Source: Winogradskyella forsetii (GTDB lineage: Bacteria; Bacteroidota; Bacteroidia; Flavobacteriales; Flavobacteriaceae). From it: a stretch of DNA of 64,000 bases. Both the position numbers and the translations under genes were made by a program. Positions 60,445-64,000 of this stretch are shown here, piece after piece (position 1 is the first letter of the stretch; each line of letters begins with the position of its first letter). The stretch spans positions 186,001 through 250,000 of the forward strand of contig NZ_CP053348.1 in the NCBI RefSeq assembly GCF_013394595.1, in the 5' to 3' direction. Under the pieces are notes generated by a model. That model was not told where the DNA came from. It saw nothing but the letters and a program-made list of their open reading frames with translations, and did not search any database.

Positions 60445-60825
60445 TTAGAGTTCGTTCTTTAAGTTTCGCTTTTCGCGAAAGCGCACTTCTTTCTTTTCTT
60501 CCGCATATTTCTTTTCCACAATCAGCGGTTTTTTTTCTGGCTCTTCTGTTTCAAAAAGTGATTGAATCATAGCCACCGTAGGTTTGGTTTGTGTCTTTTC
60601 CACATCTCGCATTATGGCAATAACCGCATTGATTCTTTTGAGCAATTTAGCTTCGATGGTTCGCCCCGTTGGACCTAATTTTTCTTTTGGCGAAATTTCA
60701 TTATAGAAGAAAAAATCTAGCATTGTAGCCATCGCCTCGGTGTGCGATTTGAAGTAAGTACGTGAGAACGTTTGGAAACGTTTTGCAGTTTCCTTTTTAA
60801 ATCTAATTCCAATAAATGAGTCCAT
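60445..60825 (-). CDS. BfmA/BtgA-family mobilisation accessory protein
   Basis: The 126-residue protein starts MDSFIGIRFKKETAKRFQTFSR, a ribbon-helix-helix-like DNA-binding start typical of the BfmA/BtgA family, with a charged C-terminal half. It binds near oriT and helps the relaxase; the hairpin-rich region upstream (60826-61140) is therefore a candidate oriT. It begins the mob operon. Confidence 0.85.
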   Translation of the reverse strand: MDSFIGIRFKKETAKRFQTFSRTYFKSHTEAMATMLDFFFYNEISPKEKLGPTGRTIEAKLLKRINAVIAIMRDVEKTQTKPTVAMIQSLFETEEPEKKPLIVEKKYAEEKKEVRFREKRNLKNEL

Positions 60826-60829
60826 ATTT

Positions 60830-61080
60830 CGCCGATTTGTCGCAAAATCATCCCTAAAAATGGGCGTTAACAGCCCGTTTGTCGCAAATCGTTAACTGTC
60901 AGGAAATTATAATATATTCAATTCGCTGATTATCAGCTATTTGAAAACGAAAAGGAATCCGAAACATCGCGCAGCGTGTTACCCTCTTGCTATTCCTTTT
61001 CGTCCCGCTCGCGGGACAAAAATCCATACAATCTGGCTAAAAAGCCAATTGCCATTTTCAGGGAAAATGATTTTCCGATA
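60830..61080. other. Candidate oriT/operator region of the mobilisation genes
   Basis: The 430-bp gap between the mob operon and the small gene at 61256 contains, in order: the 11-bp direct repeat TTTGTCGCAAA (60836-60846 and 60878-60888); GTTAAC at 60866-60871 and 60891-60896 around it; a 7-bp hairpin GTCCCGC/GCGGGAC with 2-nt loop (61002-61017); a TGGCT/AGCCA hairpin (61034-61047); and GGAAAAT-G-ATTTTCC (61062-61076). Repeats beside relaxase genes are typical of oriT or of binding sites for the accessory protein. The nick site was not identified. Confidence 0.55.
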
Positions 61081-61255
61081 TGTTATTTTTCGATGTGTAA
61101 GATTATCGGCGAAAGTCGAAAAGTGGATAACCCTACTTTAATTTGAATGCTGAATTTCAGCGATATAAAGATACGCTTTTTTTTGACTTGATATTAATTG
61201 CAGACAAAAACACCTCTAAAATTTTAGAGGTGTTCGATGCTCTATTTTAATGGTG

Positions 61256-61453
61256 CTACATATTGAAAATAAAATTATAAGTGTATAAGTTTTTAATCAT
61301 TTCTTCGTCAATCAAGTTTTCATAATCTGCACCAGTTTCTTCCACATATTTTTTTATGGAATCCCCATAAAGATGTGTTACGTGTTCTCTCGAAACCTGT
61401 AAAAGTTCCTCTTGTTTTTCCTCGCTCAAATCTTGAAATTTTATGTAAATCAT
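61256..61453 (-). CDS. Small conserved-looking hypothetical protein
   Basis: The 65-residue protein is acidic and helical (MIYIKFQDLSEEKQEELLQVSREHVTHLYG..., VEETGADYENLIDEEMIKNLYTYN). It is 12 bp after the DUF6876 gene in the same direction and likely in one unit with it and ssb. No known domain is recognised. Confidence 0.65.
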   Translation of the reverse strand: MIYIKFQDLSEEKQEELLQVSREHVTHLYGDSIKKYVEETGADYENLIDEEMIKNLYTYNFIFNM

Positions 61454-61465
61454 AGCTTCAAAATT

Positions 61466-61846
61466 TTAATATTCGCTTGGTAACATCAGCGTATCATTTA
61501 CAAAAAATAAACGCAGTTCATCGAGCGGAAAATCGGTTGCCCGATATCCGTGTTTTTCCAAAATATTGTCGTTGCCATCGCTGTAAATTATCTCTGCTTC
61601 ATAGCCTGTAAAATCCTGTTTATCTTCGGGCAATCTTTTGAAGTCTATGGTTATAAATTCGCTTCGGTTCATCAGACTTTTTGCAATTACGGAAGTGTCC
61701 GTAATGAGCCAAAAACAATCTGCCGCATTAGCAAGATATTTTAGTCCGTCCGTAAAACGTGTTCTTAATAATGGGATTTGATAGAACATTTCCGTTCCGT
61801 GAAAATGTTGCAATCCTTCTTTGATTTCGTTAACTTGTGCTTTCAT
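61466..61846 (-). CDS. DUF6876-like protein
   Basis: The 126-residue protein fits the DUF6876 pattern (LQHFHGTEMFYQIPLLRTRFTDGLKYLANAADCFWLITDTSVIAKSL). It is common in mobile elements of Bacteroidota and has no known function. The LPSEY C-terminus is preserved. It lies between ssb and the 65-residue protein. Confidence 0.8.
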   Translation of the reverse strand: MKAQVNEIKEGLQHFHGTEMFYQIPLLRTRFTDGLKYLANAADCFWLITDTSVIAKSLMNRSEFITIDFKRLPEDKQDFTGYEAEIIYSDGNDNILEKHGYRATDFPLDELRLFFVNDTLMLPSEY

Positions 61847-61879
61847 TGTTTTGCTTTTTTAAATTAGTGAATAATGAAA

Positions 61880-61920
61880 AAGAGGGCGCAACTTCTCACG
61901 GGAACGCCCTCTTTATTTTA
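61880..61920 (-). terminator. Terminator of ssb
   Basis: AGAGGGCG (61881-61888) and CGCCCTCT (61905-61912) form an 8-bp stem with a 16-nt loop, with T-rich sequence on the minus-strand exit side. It lies between the ssb stop and the DUF6876 start. Confidence 0.8.
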
Positions 61921-61924
61921 AGAT

Positions 61925-62269
61925 TTACTTGTCGTCTTTGCTTCCAAGTAAAAGAATTTCATCGGCTACAACTTCCGTAACATAGCGTTGTTCGTTATCA
62001 TCATTTGTATAACTTCGGGTTTTAAGTTTTCCCGATATTCCAACTTCTTTGCCTTTAACAACATACTTCTCTACAATTTCGGCAGTTTTGCCCCAAGCTA
62101 CTACGGTATGCCAATTCGTGTCCGTTTGCTTGTTGCCTTCTTTGTCCTTGTAATACTCATTTGTTGCTAATGAAAAACGGGCTACTTTCTTTCCGCTTTC
62201 AAGGTTCGTAATGGTTGGCTCTTGTCCAACGTTTCCGATTAACTGTACGTGATTTTTAATAGTACTCAT
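61925..62269 (-). CDS. ssb: Single-stranded DNA-binding protein
   Basis: The 114-residue OB-fold protein (NHVQLIGNVGQEPTITNLESGKKVARFSLATNEYYKDKEGNKQTDTNWHTVVAWGKTAEIVEKYV) binds transferred single strands. It lacks the long linker and acidic DDDIPF-type tip of chromosomal SSB; the tail is only KDDK. That is the short ICE/phage type. Expected to protect transferred DNA in the recipient. Confidence 0.95.
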   Translation of the reverse strand: MSTIKNHVQLIGNVGQEPTITNLESGKKVARFSLATNEYYKDKEGNKQTDTNWHTVVAWGKTAEIVEKYVVKGKEVGISGKLKTRSYTNDDNEQRYVTEVVADEILLLGSKDDK

Positions 62270-62778
62270 AATAAAAAGATTTGTGTCTGCTTTGTTACAG
62301 ACTGGTTTATATTTCCCTTATTTGATTTAAACTGAATTAAATTTTAAGGGGTGTTTGTTCTTTTCTTCTGTGCGCCGCACAATGGATAGAGTGGGTTTTG
62401 TCAAGACTTTTAGGGAATAAATCAGGTGTGTTTGCGACGTAGTAAAATGCTCGCATTTTCAAGGAAGTAGAAACCTTATTTTTCACTAAAACTTGTATAG
62501 TCTTTACAAGTTCCATAAGGGCATTAGCAATTCTTTTAAACGCAGTTGCGTTTGAGCGTACCGACAGTTAAGCGAGATAAGCAGCTGTGGTTAAATTAGA
62601 ATTGGTTATGTCGTGCCTGTTTTTCGCTGTACCGAAAAACAATAAAGGCTTTATCCATTATAAACCCCTTAAAATGTGTAAGGCAGCGGTTCGGTTTTTA
62701 AGGATTTTCGAGTAAGGGCTCAAGAAGACCGCGCCGAAAATCCTGTTAAAAAAACCGAAGTGATGACTTTCCGATGAA
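62270..62778. other. Gene-free structured region downstream-flanking ssb
   Basis: No supported gene lies here. Structures seen: ACTTGTA-N7-TACAAGT (62491-62511), GTTTTTCG-N6-CGAAAAAC (62619-62640), and a long two-part hairpin in which 62690-62699 pairs with 62750-62759 and 62701-62710 pairs with 62735-62744. This may be a non-coding RNA or a replication or transfer origin; the sequence does not decide. Confidence 0.45.
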
Positions 62779-62975
62779 AAGCGGACTTGATTCACAATTT
62801 TGGCAAAGGAATGAAGTGTTCCTTACTAGTCCCGATAGCTATCGGGACGGGAAGGGTTAACGGAATGGAAAGCTAAAATTGGGGATTGTGTCCAAGATAT
62901 TTGTAGTGAAGCTCTTTTCCCGAAATGTAGCTTTTCGGGAAATGCAGGGGAATGTGCTGAATGGCTTATGAAACT
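62779..62975. repeat. Copy A of a ~190-bp structured direct repeat
   Basis: It begins AAGCGGACTTGATTCAC and matches 63401-63585 over most of its length, with shared blocks such as GGAATGAAGTGTTCCTT, GAAAGCTAAAATTGGGGATT and GTAGTGAAGCTCTTTTC. It contains a 20-bp perfect palindrome (62829-62848, GTCCCGATAG then its complement) that copy B lacks, and a 10-bp hairpin (62916-62925 with 62933-62942). No protein frame is conserved between the copies. Confidence 0.7.
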
Positions 62976-63018
62976 CGCATTAAATAAAAGGGTAATAGTA
63001 CTTTTGTGAATAGTTAGC

Positions 63019-63213
63019 TCACTCTTCAAAAAGTACTTTTTGATTTTTAGAATAAACATTATTTAAAAGTATTTGGTAGTAAAGGGGATGCTTCTCTCTG
63101 TAGTAAGCTAAATGACACTCTGCACTTTCAATAGTATAATTTTCACTACTTAATTGGTAATGTTCTTCGGCTTCTTTTAATGAAATGTTGGATTTTAAAG
63201 CTGTACTTTTCAT
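63019..63213 (-). CDS. Hypothetical protein in the repeat region
   Basis: A 64-codon frame (MKSTALKSNISLKEAEEHYQ..., ESAECHLAYYREKHPLYYQ) lies between the two repeat copies. The composition is protein-like and helical, but it is short, has no known family and no clear ribosome-binding site. It may be real but is not certain. Confidence 0.4.
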   Translation of the reverse strand: MKSTALKSNISLKEAEEHYQLSSENYTIESAECHLAYYREKHPLYYQILLNNVYSKNQKVLFEE

Positions 63214-63400
63214 AATGTTAAAATTTTTGGGTTAAACAATATTGAGCAGAAACCAAACGGAAGCTAAAATTCTTGGCTCAAAAGGAAACGGAATAAATAA
63301 GCGAGGGAAGAAGCTATGGCTTTATGCCGTAGTCTTTTGATGGAAGTATTTTACGAGTTTACCTTGCGTGTATATTGTATGATAATTGATTTCCTTTTTT
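63214..63400. other. Gap between the small protein and repeat copy B
   Basis: Nothing recognisable is seen; it holds some purine-rich sequence with AAGCTAAAATTC (about 63261-63272) that resembles a part of the flanking repeats. Confidence 0.3.
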
Positions 63401-63585
63401 AAGCGGACTTGATTCACTATTTTGGCTAGGGAATGAAGTGTTCCTTCCCAGCATAGCGGGAAGGGTTAACGAAATGGAAAGCTAAAATTGGGGATTGTGT
63501 CCAAGACTTGCGTAGTGAAGCTCTTTTCTTGGAATGTAGCATTCCGCGAAATGTAGGGAAATGTGCTGAGTGGGTTATTAAAACT
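63401..63585. repeat. Copy B of the ~190-bp structured direct repeat
   Basis: It matches 62779-62975 imperfectly. The central palindrome of copy A is replaced by CCTTCCC-N8-GGGAAGG (63443-63464). The hairpin equivalent to 62916-62942 is at 63525-63551 and is kept although four paired positions differ: one A-T pair became G-C, one C-G became T-G, one became a mismatch and one new pair was gained. Confidence 0.7.
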
Positions 63586-63655
63586 GATATCTATCTTAAA
63601 GTGAATGGGGTGTATTTGTTGCTTGATTAAGCACTTAATCTTTGGTAAAGCACGA

Positions 63656-63718
63656 AGCCATATTTTTAATTTCCTTTTTAACTTTCTTATCGTCAAAATA
63701 CAAATTAAAAATATGGCT
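63656..63718. repeat. 17-bp perfect inverted repeat
   Basis: AGCCATATTTTTAATTT (63656-63672) is repeated in inverted form at 63702-63718 with a 29-nt spacer. It lies 89 bp from the end of the VOC gene. Possible roles are a transcript end, a protein-binding site, or a boundary of a mobile piece. It does not match the sequences at the left end of the ICE. Confidence 0.6.
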
Positions 63719-63806
63719 ACTTTGCAAATACTCCAAAGCTTTTATTTAAGGACTATTTGCCCTCTTTTTTATATACATTGCTCTGTGTTTGTTCTTTTTC
63801 ACTCGT

Positions 63807-64000
63807 TTAGTTCGGTGAATGCAGACCGATTTTATTTCCTTCCGAATCAAGAAATAGACCGTAATAACCACTTTCATCTGCGTGAAGTGATTTCGGAACA
63901 ATTATTTCGCCACCATTTTTCTCAACTTTATCAAGAATAATTTGAAGATTATCTCCACCATTTAAGTATATAGTTACACCATCAGATGAAGGTTTATAGC
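63807..64000 (-). CDS. VOC-family (glyoxalase/bleomycin-resistance fold) protein, partial
   Basis: The minus-strand frame runs off the right edge; only the last 64 codons are present. The translation includes YKPSSDGVTIYLNGGDNL, VEKNGGEIIVPK and GYYGLFLDSEGNKIGLHSPN, the classic C-terminal motif of VOC proteins with a metal-binding Glu. Substrate is unknown. Whether it belongs to the ICE or to the host chromosome is undecided. Confidence 0.8.
   Translation of the reverse strand, partial: YKPSSDGVTIYLNGGDNLQIILDKVEKNGGEIIVPKSLHADESGYYGLFLDSEGNKIGLHSPN

Noticed and set aside
62710..62740. Possible right attachment site (GACCGC as in the tRNA-Asp end)
   Set aside because: The match is only 6 bp and sits in the loop of a strong hairpin. 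A true site would repeat more of the tRNA 3' end.
62826..63059. Minus-strand frame of 77 codons across repeat copy A
   Set aside because: It crosses the palindrome and the hairpin of the repeat and is not conserved in copy B.
63605..63940. Plus-strand frame of 111 codons near the right edge
   Set aside because: It runs antisense to the VOC gene and through the 17-bp inverted repeat; no protein features.
1..64000. CRISPR array or insertion sequence
   Set aside because: No regularly spaced repeat-spacer pattern and no transposase gene were seen on either strand. The only recombinase is the tyrosine integrase at 15188.

Overview
The window is about 36% GC by eye and reads as the chromosome of a marine-type Flavobacteriaceae bacterium (Bacteroidota), with an integrative conjugative element (ICE) inserted in it. 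The evidence for the host is: promoters of the Bacteroidota form TTTG-N19-TAnnTTTG; an rpsP-rimM gene pair; DnaE with a fused proofreading exonuclease domain; a DUF6252-type lipoprotein with Asp-rich calcium-binding repeats; and conjugation genes of the CTnDOT/Bacteroidota Tra type. The genus cannot be fixed from this sequence.

Host part (1 to about 14,960): a partial AI-2E/PerM-family permease; trmN6, rimM and rpsP on the minus strand; a lipoprotein; a DUF2383 (PA2169-type) gene broken by one in-frame stop; dnaE; an Xre-ImmA/PIN toxin-antitoxin-like pair with an inverted repeat on its promoter; a decayed second copy of an ArsR gene beside the intact arsR/AHSA1 pair; trxA; a DUF58 gene; and tRNA-Asp with a consensus promoter. 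Several short palindromic intergenic repeats lie between these genes.

ICE left part (about 15,000 to 41,000): a tyrosine integrase of IntDOT type just after tRNA-Asp, two unknown genes, then a large metal-homeostasis island. It holds a CzcA-TolC fusion pump with its CzcB adaptor, a PII-like regulator, two Fur-family regulators, a P1B-4-type ATPase (SPC/HEGST) and a CadA-type ATPase (CPC). Small membrane or signalling proteins are interspersed: two SpoIIAA-like proteins, a SHOCT protein, a membrane-anchored AlbA_2 protein and its membrane-only relative, a zinc ribbon, a pore-like protein, a bestrophin and an APC transporter. Then come rteC, a small replication module (HTH, initiator-like, DnaC-like ATPase) and a mercury-type uptake locus (ArsR, MerTP, GDCCVxC protein) without a visible merA.

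ICE right part (about 41,000 to beyond 62,300): a cell-wall amidase, a compact tra operon (traE, F, G, I, J, K, M, N and a lipoprotein), then a defence-like cargo on the minus strand (AlbA_2/wHTH protein, DUF262 protein, RES-like protein, type III Res and Mod). After it come the mobilisation genes (coupling protein, MobB relaxase, BfmA/BtgA accessory protein) with a hairpin-rich candidate oriT, two small proteins and ssb. The last 1.7 kb is almost gene-free but strongly structured: it has large hairpins and two imperfect copies of a ~190-nt block in which one stem shows a compensatory base-pair change. The window ends inside a VOC-family gene. No right attachment site was recognised, so the right border of the ICE is unknown.
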